From: CAG-1782 sp964418255
Lineage (GTDB): Bacteria; Bacillota; Clostridia; Christensenellales; DTU072
Reading direction: 5' to 3'
Assembly (NCBI GenBank): GCA_964418255.1
Contig: CAYQKV010000003.1
Coordinates: 62,001 to 126,000 of the forward strand
DNA length: 64,000 bases
In this document: piece after piece, positions 26,415 through 35,436 of the stretch
How positions within the stretch are numbered: position 1 is the stretch's first letter
How the letters are laid out: every line of letters begins with the position of its first letter
Notes under the pieces: generated by a model
What the model saw: the letters and a program-made list of their open reading frames with translations, nothing else
What the model was told of the DNA's origin: nothing
Databases searched by the model: none
Program-made: the position numbers and the translations under genes

Positions 26415-29329
26415 CGGAAAAATTATTGCGGTATCCATTATTAACCGCGAAACTTCTCGAGATGAAAGGAGACGTCTATCGTAAAGTGGGAGAACTTAAT
26501 GCGGAAGTTGCGATAACCGACGAGCCTTTGCCCAAAGAGAAATGGAAAGAAACGGAGTTCGTTCCCTTTGAAAAAGGCAAGACGTGGACGAGAAAGAAAT
26601 TCGGGTGCGCGGTTTTCAGACTGCGGGGAAAAGCGCCCGCCGAAGCAAAAGGGAAAAAAGTAGTCGCGCTTCTCAAACTCGGCGCGGAAGCGGAAGTTTA
26701 CCGCGACGGTCTGCCCGTGGGCGGAGTAACGCCGATAATGGCGACGATAGACGTAGGGCAACCTTTGCTCGGCAAACAGGTGGTGCCTCTTTTCGACAAT
26801 GCCGAAGGGGGAGAGGAAATTTTTCTCGAAGCGGACTGCGGAAACAACGGTTATTGCGGAGTTTTTCTCTACGACCCGCGTTTTATCCGCGCGGATATAG
26901 CCGTCGTCGACGAGGAAAAGAGAGATTATTACTACGACTGTCTTCATCTTTATCTCACGCTTGCGACGGAAGGGAGCAATCCGTTTCTTACAAGAGACGG
27001 GGTTAAAGACATAAAAAACGCGTTCGAAAAAAGTTATGCGCTTTATAAAAAAGGAAACGTCGCCGAGGCGAAACAAATTCTCGCGCCGTTTTTTAACGAA
27101 AAACAGACCGAGGGCGTAGAGTACGTCGCGGTAGGACACGGGCATCTCGACCTTGCCTGGCGGTGGCCGATACGGGAAGGAAAGAGAAAAGCGGTACGCA
27201 CGTTTTCCAACGCGGTAAACTATCTCGACAGATACGATTACGTTTTCGGCGCGAGCCAGGCGCAGATGTTTGAGTGGGTGGAAGAGAGCGAGCCCGAACT
27301 GTTCGAAAGAGTGAAAGAAAAAGTCGCTTCGGGCGGTATCGAAATTCAGGGCGGAATGTGGACGGAATGCGACTGTAATATTCCCTGCGGCGAAAGCATT
27401 ATAAGACAGTTTTTGTACGGAGAAGAGTATTTTATCGACCGTTTCGGAAAAAGCAGCGACGTAGCCTGGCTTCCCGACGCGTTCGGGTTTCCGCAGACCT
27501 TGCCGCAGATTTTAAGCGGCGTCGGTAAAAAATATTTTATGACGATAAAACTCAACTGGAACAAATACACGAAATTCCCGTTGCAGTCATTCCGCTGGGT
27601 CGCGCCCGACGGGAGCTCGGTTATCGCGCATATCGCGCCCGAAGGAACGTACGCGTGTTCGGGAAGTCCTCTTGCGTTTGCAAAAGCGGACAAGAGAAAT
27701 TTACAGAAAGAAACGGGCGAAGCGTTGCTTATTTACGGCGTGAGCGACGGTGGCGGGGGACCGGGAGAAGGGCACCTCGAAATGGTAAAACGCGCGGGCG
27801 GAAAATACTTGCCGAAGGCTGTCGCTTCGTCAAGCGCGAGTCTCTTTCGCAAGCTGGAAGGGAATAACCTGCCGCGTTACGATGGCGAACTGTATCTCGA
27901 AAGACACCAGGGAACGTTCACTTCTCAGGCAAAGAACAAGTACTACAACAGGCTTTCCGAAAGGAAACTTCACAATCTCGAATGGTTGGAAAGTGTGAGC
28001 GGAAAGAAATACGAACGCCGCGACGAAATGTGGAAACGGGTGCTGACCAATCAGTTTCACGATATTCTGCCGGGTTCGTCGATAAACCGCGTTCACCGCG
28101 AAAGCGTGGAAGACTATATCGAAGTATGCACCGCGCTCGACGGCGAGGTAAACTCCGTCATAGCAAAGCTGTCGCAAGGGAAAAATCTTTGCGCGCTCAA
28201 TCCCTCGCCTTATCCCGTAAAAGAAAAGTTTCTTATCGGCGGCAAACTCTATCTTTTCGAGTGCGATGGGTATTCGTCCCGCAGCCTCGCAGAGACGGAA
28301 AAAGGAGAGTTTTTTGCGGGAGATAACCGTATTGAAAACGAAAAAATAAAGGTTACTTTCAATACAAAAGGAGATATTATATCCGTTTACGACAAAAAGA
28401 GCGGAAAGGAATACGCAAAGAACGGCTTGTTCCATAGGCCGATACTCTATACCGACCCGAAAACGCACCACGACGCGTGGGACATAGACAGGAAATATCT
28501 AAATTTGCCGAAGAAAAGACCCGTGCTTATGAGCATAGGTTTTTCCGTGACCGAAGAGAGGGCGTCGGCGTTTCTCAATTACGTTTGCAACAAATCGGTT
28601 ATCACACAGGAAATTTACGTTAAGGACGCCGCGATTATATATTTCGATACCCAAACCGAGTGGAATGAAACGCATAAAATGCTCAGGGCGTCATTTACTC
28701 CGAGCGTGTGGACGGACGAAGCGGAATTCGACGTACAGTTCGGTGCGACGAAAAGAAGCACGAAAATCACTTCGATTAAAGAAAAAGCGATGTACGAAGT
28801 ATGCGGGCATTACTATGCCGCGGTAGGGGACGAAAAACAAGGATACGTCGCCGTGATGAACGGCGGGAAGTACGGATATAGGGCGCAGGAAGGAGAAATC
28901 AGTCTTAACCTTTTGCGTTCTCCGACATTCCCCGACGAGACCTGCGACAAGGGGGAACAGACGTTCCGATATGCGGCGGTTTTTGCGGAAACGAAGGAAG
29001 AAATCGTGCGAAACGGATATAATTACAACAATCCGCCGATAATAATCGACGAGGACGTGAGAATAGAAATGAAATTCGGCGTTTTCGGAGAAGGGCTTAT
29101 TACCGAAACGGTAAAAAAAGCGGAAAAGGGCGACGGGGTCGTGCTCAGGGTTTACGAACGGTTCGGAAAAGAGATAAAAGGCGAGATTGTTTACCCCGAC
29201 GAGTACGAAGTTTTCGAGAGCGATATGCTTGAAAGGGGCGGGAAAAAACTTGCGGAAAGAGAAATTGTTTTCCATCCGCACGAAATAAAAACTTTTATTT
29301 TCCGTTCGATTTCCGAAAGAACGGAATAG
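26411..29329 (+). CDS. Alpha-mannosidase, glycoside hydrolase family 38
   Basis: 972 residues, no signal peptide, so cytoplasmic. GH38 enzymes remove terminal alpha-mannose using a zinc ion and an Asp nucleophile. The metal-binding GHGHLDLAWRWPI starts near 242. ASQAQMFEWVEE lies near 278, and the nucleophile sits in WLPDAFGFPQTLPQIL near 354. LTNQFHDILPGSSI near 544 is another family landmark. N-terminal 230 residues form the usual accessory domain, and the C-terminal half is the beta-sandwich. It is translationally coupled to the fructokinase. With manA it supports intracellular breakdown of mannosides taken up by a transporter not in this window. Confidence 0.95.
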   Translation: MTEKLLRYPLLTAKLLEMKGDVYRKVGELNAEVAITDEPLPKEKWKETEFVPFEKGKTWTRKKFGCAVFRLRGKAPAEAKGKKVVALLKLGAEAEVYRDGLPVGGVTPIMATIDVGQPLLGKQVVPLFDNAEGGEEIFLEADCGNNGYCGVFLYDPRFIRADIAVVDEEKRDYYYDCLHLYLTLATEGSNPFLTRDGVKDIKNAFEKSYALYKKGNVAEAKQILAPFFNEKQTEGVEYVAVGHGHLDLAWRWPIREGKRKAVRTFSNAVNYLDRYDYVFGASQAQMFEWVEESEPELFERVKEKVASGGIEIQGGMWTECDCNIPCGESIIRQFLYGEEYFIDRFGKSSDVAWLPDAFGFPQTLPQILSGVGKKYFMTIKLNWNKYTKFPLQSFRWVAPDGSSVIAHIAPEGTYACSGSPLAFAKADKRNLQKETGEALLIYGVSDGGGGPGEGHLEMVKRAGGKYLPKAVASSSASLFRKLEGNNLPRYDGELYLERHQGTFTSQAKNKYYNRLSERKLHNLEWLESVSGKKYERRDEMWKRVLTNQFHDILPGSSINRVHRESVEDYIEVCTALDGEVNSVIAKLSQGKNLCALNPSPYPVKEKFLIGGKLYLFECDGYSSRSLAETEKGEFFAGDNRIENEKIKVTFNTKGDIISVYDKKSGKEYAKNGLFHRPILYTDPKTHHDAWDIDRKYLNLPKKRPVLMSIGFSVTEERASAFLNYVCNKSVITQEIYVKDAAIIYFDTQTEWNETHKMLRASFTPSVWTDEAEFDVQFGATKRSTKITSIKEKAMYEVCGHYYAAVGDEKQGYVAVMNGGKYGYRAQEGEISLNLLRSPTFPDETCDKGEQTFRYAAVFAETKEEIVRNGYNYNNPPIIIDEDVRIEMKFGVFGEGLITETVKKAEKGDGVVLRVYERFGKEIKGEIVYPDEYEVFESDMLERGGKKLAEREIVFHPHEIKTFIFRSISERTE

Positions 29330-29365
29330 GAAAAAGGACAAAAAGAAAAAAGCCGCGCCGTACGC

Positions 29366-29394
29366 TTTACAAAAGACCGACATAAGAGTATAAT
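29366..29394 (+). promoter_or_regulatory. ATP synthase operon promoter
   Basis: TTTACA (29366-29371), a 17-bp spacer, TATAAT (29389-29394). The leader to the atpB ATG is about 95 nt and contains a GCGCG-rich stretch at 29417-29435. Confidence 0.83.
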
Positions 29395-29495
29395 AATCGG
29401 ATATTACAAAATAAGGTCGCGCGTGTGGGCGCGCGGAAAGGCGGACGGATTTGACGGGTTTGAATTGTTTGGCGGCGAAAAGCGTCGGAGAAATT

Positions 29496-30206
29496 ATGCG
29501 GGAAGCGTTGTTTCCCGAAGACGTGAACTTTCTCGGGATAGGAGTCAGTCCGTCTTTTTATACCGCGCTGTTCGTTACGGGAATTATCCTGCTGTTTGCG
29601 CTTATCGTAAGAATTTTCGTTATTCCGAGATTCAAAAAAGTTCCCGGAAAGTTTCAGTTGCTTCTCGAAACCCTCGTCGGGTTTTTCGACAACCTTGCAA
29701 AAGGGAATTCTCCTTACCATAACGGTTTTCTCGGCGCGTATATTTTCTCGGCGGGAATTTTCGTGTTTTTCGGCACGTTTGCCGAACTTTTCGGTCTCCG
29801 CGCGGTTATGGGAGATTTGAACGCCTGCGCGGTTATGGGTTTTATGTCGTACGGAGTAATTCTCGTCGGCGGGCTTGTGCATAACGGCAGACGGGGATTT
29901 TTCGGCGCGTTAAAAGATTTTTCTTTGCCGATTAGTATGACTTTCCGTCTGTTCGGCGCGATTATCGGCGGCGTGCTCGTTACCGAGCTCATTTACGTCG
30001 CGTTTTCCGTTATGTCGAAAACGGTGGTTCTGCCCGTGTTCGTCGCCGTTATGTTTACGTTAATGCACGCCGTAGTGCAGACTTATATACTTACCTTGCT
30101 CACTTCGATGTTCTTCGGAGAGGCGTCGCACCCGCTCGAAAAGAAGACGAAAAAGAAAAAACAACGCGCAAAAAGCGGAAAAATAACGGAGAAAACCGCC
30201 GCGTAA
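29496..30206 (+). CDS. atpB: F-type ATP synthase subunit a
   Basis: 236 residues from MREALFPEDVNF. Subunit a forms the ion half-channels next to the c-ring. Visible membrane segments run from about 20 to 215. The essential Arg lies in SMTFRLFGAIIGG near 161, and the last helices include AVMFTLMHAVVQTYILTLL. The C-terminus is an unusual Lys-rich tail (KKTKKKKQRAKSGK). Start: GGAG lies 5 bp before this ATG; an in-frame TTG at 29451 has no site. First gene of the operon; no atpI precedes it. Confidence 0.93.
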   Translation: MREALFPEDVNFLGIGVSPSFYTALFVTGIILLFALIVRIFVIPRFKKVPGKFQLLLETLVGFFDNLAKGNSPYHNGFLGAYIFSAGIFVFFGTFAELFGLRAVMGDLNACAVMGFMSYGVILVGGLVHNGRRGFFGALKDFSLPISMTFRLFGAIIGGVLVTELIYVAFSVMSKTVVLPVFVAVMFTLMHAVVQTYILTLLTSMFFGEASHPLEKKTKKKKQRAKSGKITEKTAA

Positions 30207-30253
30207 AGCGCGAAAAAGAAAAAATATAAATTATTAAACGGAGGACGTTTTTT

Positions 30254-30493
30254 ATGTTGTCTTTATTATCTGTTGAAGCTATGCAGGCGCTCGGCGCAGG
30301 AATAGCAATCGCTCTCGCCGCGCTCGGCGGCGCGCTCGCTATGGGACTTGTTATCGGCAAGGCGATAGACGGCGTTGCGAAACAACCCGAAGCCGACGGA
30401 AAGATTAAATCCACGCTTATTCTCGGGCTGGTGTTTATCGAAACCGCGATTATTTACGCGCTCGTTATCGGATTGCTTATACTCGTACTGTAA
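30254..30493 (+). CDS. atpE: F-type ATP synthase subunit c
   Basis: 79 residues forming the two-helix hairpin of the rotor ring. Helix 1 contains the Gly/Ala-rich GAGIAIALAALGGALAMG. The loop reads VAKQPEADG, and helix 2 carries the ion-binding Glu in FIETAIIYAL (residue 60). Sodium-type rings have Gln in helix 1 at the position aligned to Met here, so proton coupling is more likely, although a Thr follows the Glu as in sodium rings. A clear GGAGG site precedes the ATG. Confidence 0.95.
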   Translation: MLSLLSVEAMQALGAGIAIALAALGGALAMGLVIGKAIDGVAKQPEADGKIKSTLILGLVFIETAIIYALVIGLLILVL

Positions 30494-30510
30494 GTTGGGA
30501 AAGGAGAAAA

Positions 30511-31041
30511 ATGGGCTATTTAGTTTGTGCCGATATTTTTCAGACGCTGGGTCTCGGTTGGGAAAAGATACTTCTGTATCTCGCCAACTTCGTCATACTG
30601 TTCGTCGGGCTTACGTTTTTACTGTATAAGCCGATAAAGAAGTTTATGGCGAAGAGAACGGAAGAGATAGCGACCGAAGTTTCCGCCGCGGAGAAAATCA
30701 GAGAAGAAGCGGAAGAGATAAAAAAGCAGGGCGAAGAGACGGCTAAAAACGCCGAAGAAACGGCGAAGAACTTGATTATCGAAAACGAAAAGGCGAAAAA
30801 AGACGCACTTCAAGAGCGTGAAGCTATGCTTGCGGAAGCGAGAAAAGAAGCGGAAAAAATCGTGCGCGACGCAGAGAAAGACGCGCTCGACGAGCGCAAA
30901 AAAGCGGTCGAGGGAGCGAAGAGCGACGTCGCCGACCTTGCGATAACCATTGCCCGAGAGATTCTCGGCAGGGAGATTTCCGAAGAGGACAACGAAAAAA
31001 TCATCGACGATTGCATAAAGGAATGGAAGGAAAATGACTGA
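30511..31041 (+). CDS. atpF: F-type ATP synthase subunit b
   Basis: 176 residues: an N-terminal membrane helix (about 20-42) followed by a long, charged coiled coil of Ala/Glu/Lys heptads, the peripheral stalk. The C-terminus (LAITIAREILGREISEED) is the normal delta-contact end, so the protein is complete and carries no fused delta domain. It starts 17 bp after atpE with GGAG. The stop overlaps the start of the short delta gene by 8 bp. Confidence 0.94.
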   Translation: MGYLVCADIFQTLGLGWEKILLYLANFVILFVGLTFLLYKPIKKFMAKRTEEIATEVSAAEKIREEAEEIKKQGEETAKNAEETAKNLIIENEKAKKDALQEREAMLAEARKEAEKIVRDAEKDALDERKKAVEGAKSDVADLAITIAREILGREISEEDNEKIIDDCIKEWKEND

Positions 31042-31258
31042 ACTTACGGTAACTTCGCGTTCGCCGCTTTCCGAAGCGAGAAGAGTTGCAATCGAAAACG
31101 AATTCGGTAAAAAGTACGGAGAGTTTACCGTTAAATACGTTATCGACGACGCGTTAATCGGCGGGTTAATCGTGTTTGACGGAGAAAAAGTTTATAACGG
31201 CAGCGTTTCGGGGCGGTTGGAAGCCCTGAGAAGGGCCGTGAAAGGGAAGTTGGAATAA
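31034..31258 (+). CDS. atpH: F-type ATP synthase subunit delta, C-terminal domain only
   Basis: 74 residues against about 180 in the family. Only the C-terminal part is present: SPLSEARRVAIENEFGKKYG, then IDDALIGGLIVFDGEKVYNGSVSGRLEALR, which matches the GG-I-x-G-D-x-x-x-D-S-x-x-G-R-L-x-x-L signature. The six-helix N-terminal domain that docks onto the alpha subunit crown is missing. Upstream sequence is the intact atpF frame, with no frameshifted remnant. The gene sits at the correct operon position and overlaps both neighbours (8 bp and 1 bp), so it is probably a functional short form rather than a fragment. Confidence 0.88.
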   Translation: MTELTVTSRSPLSEARRVAIENEFGKKYGEFTVKYVIDDALIGGLIVFDGEKVYNGSVSGRLEALRRAVKGKLE

Positions 31259-32754
31259 TGGGCGGTTTCGATTATATTACGCGCGAAATAAAAGAGACGT
31301 TGAAAAATTTCGTTCCGTCGACTTCGGTTTCCGAAGCGGGACGGGTGGTTTCCTGTAACGACGGAGTTATCCTTATCGACGGATTGAAAAACGTTAAAAA
31401 CAACGAACTCGTCTATATCGACGGCGACAAGTACGCCCTCGCGCTCAACCTCGAAGAAAAATTCGTCGGCGCTATCGTCCTTACGTCGGATGTGGTGTCC
31501 GCAGGAGAAATAGCGTATACGACCGGCAGAATAATGAGCGTGCCCGTAGGGGAAGAATTGCTCGGAAGAGTGGTGGATTCGCTCGGAAAACCCCTTGACG
31601 GCAAAGCCGCGCCTGTTTGTAACGAGTACCGCAATATAGAGAGCCCCGCGCCCTCGATTTTCCGCCGCAGTAAGGTCAACGAACCGCTGTATACGGGAAT
31701 AAAAGCGATAGACAGTATGATACCTCTCGGCAAAGGACAGAGGGAACTTATAATCGGCGACAGACAGACGGGAAAGACCGCCGTCGCGCTCGATACCGTA
31801 CTCAATCAGAAAGGAAAGAACGTAATCTGCGTTTACGTAGCAATCGGGCAAAAAGCGTCGGGAGTCGCTAAAATCATAAAAACTCTCGAAGAACGCGGAG
31901 CGTCCGAATACACGGTGGTGGTCGCGGCGACGGCAAGTAGCAACGCGCCGCAACAGTACCTTGCGCCGTATACGGGAACGGCGATAGCCGAATATTTCGC
32001 GTATAAGGGAAGGGACGTACTGATAGTTTACGACGACCTGACAAAACACGCCGTCGCGTACAGAACGCTGTCCCTTCTTCTTCGCAGACCGTCGGGAAGA
32101 GAGGCGTATCCCGGAGATATATTCTACCTCCATTCGAGACTGCTCGAAAGAAGCGCGCGCCTTTCCGAAGAATCGGGCGGGGGAAGTTTGACGGCTCTTC
32201 CCATCATAGAAACGCTTGCGGGCGATATTTCTTCGTACATTCCCACCAACGTAATAAGCATAACCGACGGGCAGATTTACCTCGAAGAGGAACTGTTCAA
32301 TTCGGGCGTTCGTCCTGCAATAAACGTCGGACTTTCCGTATCCCGCGTCGGCGGAGCGGCGCAGGAAAAAGCGATGCGGAAAGTGAGCGGAAAAACGAGA
32401 CTCGACCTGGCGCATTATCGCGAAATGGTGCTTTTCTCGCGTTTCGGGTCGGACATCGACGCGGCGACGCGTGCGGTTATAGACAAAGGAGAAAGACTTA
32501 CCGAAGCGATAAAACAGCCGCAGTACGCGCCGGTTGCTATGACGGACACCGTGTTGACTTTGTTCGTCGCTATGCACGATTTATTAAAAGACGTCGCCGT
32601 AAAGGACGTCATCTCGTTCCTTGACGGATTTATCGGACATTTCCACAGAAAGTACGCCGCGGTTGCGGACGAAATAGCGTCTTCGGGAAATATAACCGAG
32701 GAGCAGGAAGAAATCATAGTTCGCGCCGTCGAAGAATACGGGCGTTTAAGATGA
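31258..32754 (+). CDS. atpA: F-type ATP synthase subunit alpha
   Basis: 498 residues. The P-loop GDRQTGKTAVALDT lies near 166-179, with the arginine-finger region (SISRVGGAA equivalent VSRVGGAAQ) near 362. The N-terminal helix (ITREIKETLKNF) that normally binds delta is still present, although delta's partner domain is missing in this operon. The start overlaps the delta stop by one base and the stop overlaps atpG by ATGA, giving tight coupling. Confidence 0.97.
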   Translation: MGGFDYITREIKETLKNFVPSTSVSEAGRVVSCNDGVILIDGLKNVKNNELVYIDGDKYALALNLEEKFVGAIVLTSDVVSAGEIAYTTGRIMSVPVGEELLGRVVDSLGKPLDGKAAPVCNEYRNIESPAPSIFRRSKVNEPLYTGIKAIDSMIPLGKGQRELIIGDRQTGKTAVALDTVLNQKGKNVICVYVAIGQKASGVAKIIKTLEERGASEYTVVVAATASSNAPQQYLAPYTGTAIAEYFAYKGRDVLIVYDDLTKHAVAYRTLSLLLRRPSGREAYPGDIFYLHSRLLERSARLSEESGGGSLTALPIIETLAGDISSYIPTNVISITDGQIYLEEELFNSGVRPAINVGLSVSRVGGAAQEKAMRKVSGKTRLDLAHYREMVLFSRFGSDIDAATRAVIDKGERLTEAIKQPQYAPVAMTDTVLTLFVAMHDLLKDVAVKDVISFLDGFIGHFHRKYAAVADEIASSGNITEEQEEIIVRAVEEYGRLR

Positions 32755-33584
32755 AAGGACAGGACATAAAGCACCGCATAAACGGCGCGAAAGAGACTGT
32801 AAAAATAACCAAAGCGATGCAACTCGTGTCGGCTTCGAAAATGAGCAAAGCGGAAAAAAAACTCGCTAAGAGCGGAGCGTTTCTCGCGGATATGTTCGAA
32901 GTGGTGAAAAAACTCGGCGCGGTTACTTCTCCTCTTGCGGAAAAAAGAGAAGTAAAAAAGACGGGTTTCGTCGTAATCGCGGGAGATAAGGGACTTTGCG
33001 GAGACTATAACCACCGCATACTCGACTTCGCCGCGAGCGAAATAAACGCGCGGGAGGAAGCTACCGTTTACGCGGTCGGACAGTTTACCAGAGAGTATTT
33101 CAATAAACTCAAAGTCAAGGTAAACAATAAGTTTCTTCACCTTATGCAGGGCGCGCTCAGCGAAGAAATAAGAGATATGGCGTACTCGATTGCAGACGAT
33201 TTCATAAACGGCGAAGTCGACGAAGTATACCTTATTTTTACCTTGATAAAAGGGAAAAACGCTTCCCGCCAGCAACCGTGTAAAGTAAGACTTTTCCCTG
33301 TCGAATTGCCTGAACAGTATGCCGAAGAAGGGTTTTTGGAATACCCGAAAGACGAAGACGGCATACTGAAACAGTATATATGGGCGTATATAGATTTCGC
33401 GCTTTGCAGCGCGGAGTGCGCGGTTAATTATAAGTCTATGACGGCGATGATGAGCGCTACGAATAACGGGGAAGAACTGGTTGAAGAGTTAAACAGGCAG
33501 TACAATCATATAAGGCAGGAAAAAATCACGGGAGAACTTATGGACTCGTGTTTTTCGGGAAATCCCGATACGGATAAGAGATAA
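32751..33584 (+). CDS. atpG: F-type ATP synthase subunit gamma
   Basis: 277 residues, the central rotor shaft. The N-terminal helix (DIKHRINGAKETVKITKAMQLVSASKM, here seen as IKHRINGAKETVKITKAM) and the Rossmann-like middle with GDKGLCGDYN near 81 are present. The C-terminal coiled-coil helix (MTAMMSATNNGEELVEELN) is also present. A short polar tail (SGNPDTDKR) follows. ATG overlaps the atpA stop. Confidence 0.95.
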   Translation: MKGQDIKHRINGAKETVKITKAMQLVSASKMSKAEKKLAKSGAFLADMFEVVKKLGAVTSPLAEKREVKKTGFVVIAGDKGLCGDYNHRILDFAASEINAREEATVYAVGQFTREYFNKLKVKVNNKFLHLMQGALSEEIRDMAYSIADDFINGEVDEVYLIFTLIKGKNASRQQPCKVRLFPVELPEQYAEEGFLEYPKDEDGILKQYIWAYIDFALCSAECAVNYKSMTAMMSATNNGEELVEELNRQYNHIRQEKITGELMDSCFSGNPDTDKR

Positions 33585-33596
33585 AGGCGAAGGACA

Positions 33597-34979
33597 ATGA
33601 CGAAGACGTATATCGGCAAAATAATTCAGATAATAGGCACGGTCGTGGACGTGAAGTTCGACGGGCATATGCCCGCGCAAAAAGAGATACTCGTTTATAA
33701 CGGCGACGGACGGGAAGTGCTTTTCGAAGTTACCGCGCACAGGGACAACGGCGTGGTAAGATGCGTCGCGCTGGATTCGACCGACGGATTATTCAGGGGC
33801 GCGACGGTCGTATCGACCGGCGCGCCGCTCAGTGTTCCCGTAGGAGAAGAGACGTTGGGAAGGGTTATGAACGCGCTCGGAAAACCGATTGACGGAAAGG
33901 GCGAGATACAGGGGAAAAAGCGCGCGATTTACCGCGAAGCGCCGTCGCTTACCGAACAGAACCCGCGGACGGAGATATTCGAAACGGGCATTAAAGTCAT
34001 TGATTTGCTTGCGCCGTACGCCAAAGGCGGAAAGATAGGACTTTTCGGCGGAGCGGGCGTGGGAAAGACAGTTCTTATTATGGAGCTCATCTATAATATC
34101 GCTACGAAACACGGCGGACATTCGATTTTCACCGGCGTGGGAGAGAGAAGCAGAGAAGGGTTCGAAATGGTGCAGGATATGACGGAGAGCGGCGTTCTGA
34201 AAAATACGTCTCTTGTATTTGGACAGATGAACGAATCTCCCGGCGCGCGTATGTGCGCGGCGTACACGGGGCTTACCCTTGCGGAGTATTTCCGCGACGC
34301 GTTCAATCAGGACGTGCTTCTGTTTATAGACAACATTTACCGTTATATTCAGGCGGGAAACGAAATCAGCGCGTTGCTTGGCAGAATGCCGTCGGCGGTA
34401 GGGTATCAGCCCACGCTTGCGACCGAACTCGGACAGCTCGAAGAGAGAATTTCCAGTACGAAAAACGGTTCGATAACCTCCATTCAGGCGGTGTACGTTC
34501 CCGCGGACGACATAACCGACCCCGCGCCGAGCACCTTGTTTGCGCACCTTGACGCAACTACGGTTTTGTCGAGAAAACAGGTCGAGCAGGGCATTTATCC
34601 CGCGGTAGACCCGCTTGCGTCGACGAGCACGGTGCTCGACCCGAATATCGTCGGCGAAAAACATTACCGCACGGCAAGGCGGGTAAAAGAAGCGTTGCAG
34701 AGACACAACGAATTGCAGGATACCATAGCCATTCTCGGTATGGACGAGCTCAAACCCGAAGACAAACTGCTCGTTTATCGGGCGAGAAAACTCATAAGAT
34801 TTTTCAGTCAGCCGTTCCACGTCGCGAGCGTGTATACGGGAATGGAAGGAAAGTACGTTCCGATAGAAAGGACGATTGACAGCTGTAACGCAATTCTCGA
34901 TGGCAAAACCGACGATATACCCGAAAGCGAGTTCTATTTCCTCGGAGATTTGTCCGACCTCAAAGGTTATACGGAATGA
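33597..34979 (+). CDS. atpD: F-type ATP synthase subunit beta
   Basis: 460 residues, the catalytic subunit. P-loop GGAGVGKTVLIMEL lies near 149-162, the catalytic Glu in GVGERSREG near 183, and FIDNIYRYIQAGNE near 243. The DELSEED-like region reads LGMDELKPEDK here, losing part of the acidic motif. The stop overlaps atpC by ATGA. The gene starts 12 bp after atpG. Confidence 0.97.
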   Translation: MTKTYIGKIIQIIGTVVDVKFDGHMPAQKEILVYNGDGREVLFEVTAHRDNGVVRCVALDSTDGLFRGATVVSTGAPLSVPVGEETLGRVMNALGKPIDGKGEIQGKKRAIYREAPSLTEQNPRTEIFETGIKVIDLLAPYAKGGKIGLFGGAGVGKTVLIMELIYNIATKHGGHSIFTGVGERSREGFEMVQDMTESGVLKNTSLVFGQMNESPGARMCAAYTGLTLAEYFRDAFNQDVLLFIDNIYRYIQAGNEISALLGRMPSAVGYQPTLATELGQLEERISSTKNGSITSIQAVYVPADDITDPAPSTLFAHLDATTVLSRKQVEQGIYPAVDPLASTSTVLDPNIVGEKHYRTARRVKEALQRHNELQDTIAILGMDELKPEDKLLVYRARKLIRFFSQPFHVASVYTGMEGKYVPIERTIDSCNAILDGKTDDIPESEFYFLGDLSDLKGYTE

Positions 34980-35386
34980 AAAAGTTTGTTCTCGAAATGA
35001 AGACTCCAGAAAAGGAAGTCGTGAACGAAGAAGTGGAGTACGTCGTGCTGCCGTCTTCCGAGGGCGGATACGGAGTGCTCGCTTCGCACGCGCCGACCGT
35101 GCTGTGGCTGGATACGGGAGTATGCGAGTATACCGTGGACGGACAGAAAAAACGCTACTACATTATGGAAGGAGTAGCCGACGTCACCGGGCAAAAAGTA
35201 ACCGTACTAAGCGATTTTATCGTAGCGGAAGAGGAAGCGGAAGAAGCGCTCGACGAACGGGAAAAATACTATGCCGCGGAGAAAAAAAGAAGAAAAGATT
35301 CTTACCTCGAATATAAACAGAGCAGTATAGACCTCGCGAAAGCGATGAGAAATCTCTCTTCGAAAAAGGAAAATCCGCATTTATAA
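34976..35386 (+). CDS. atpC: F-type ATP synthase subunit epsilon
   Basis: 136 residues: an N-terminal beta-sandwich (about 1-85, with GGYGVLASHAPTV near 31-43) and a C-terminal helical hairpin that can inhibit the enzyme. This closes the operon order a-c-b-delta-alpha-gamma-beta-epsilon. Fifty AT-rich bases without a strong hairpin separate it from the convergent QueG-like gene. Confidence 0.93.
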   Translation: MKKFVLEMKTPEKEVVNEEVEYVVLPSSEGGYGVLASHAPTVLWLDTGVCEYTVDGQKKRYYIMEGVADVTGQKVTVLSDFIVAEEEAEEALDEREKYYAAEKKRRKDSYLEYKQSSIDLAKAMRNLSSKKENPHL

Positions 35387-35436
35387 ATTTATAAAAATTT
35401 TTACGAAATAATCTCGGTTTTTAAGAAAATATAATC

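Noticed and set aside
30254..30493. Sodium-coupled ATP synthase
   Set aside because: The helix-1 Gln needed for sodium binding is replaced by Met, so I did not call it sodium-dependent.
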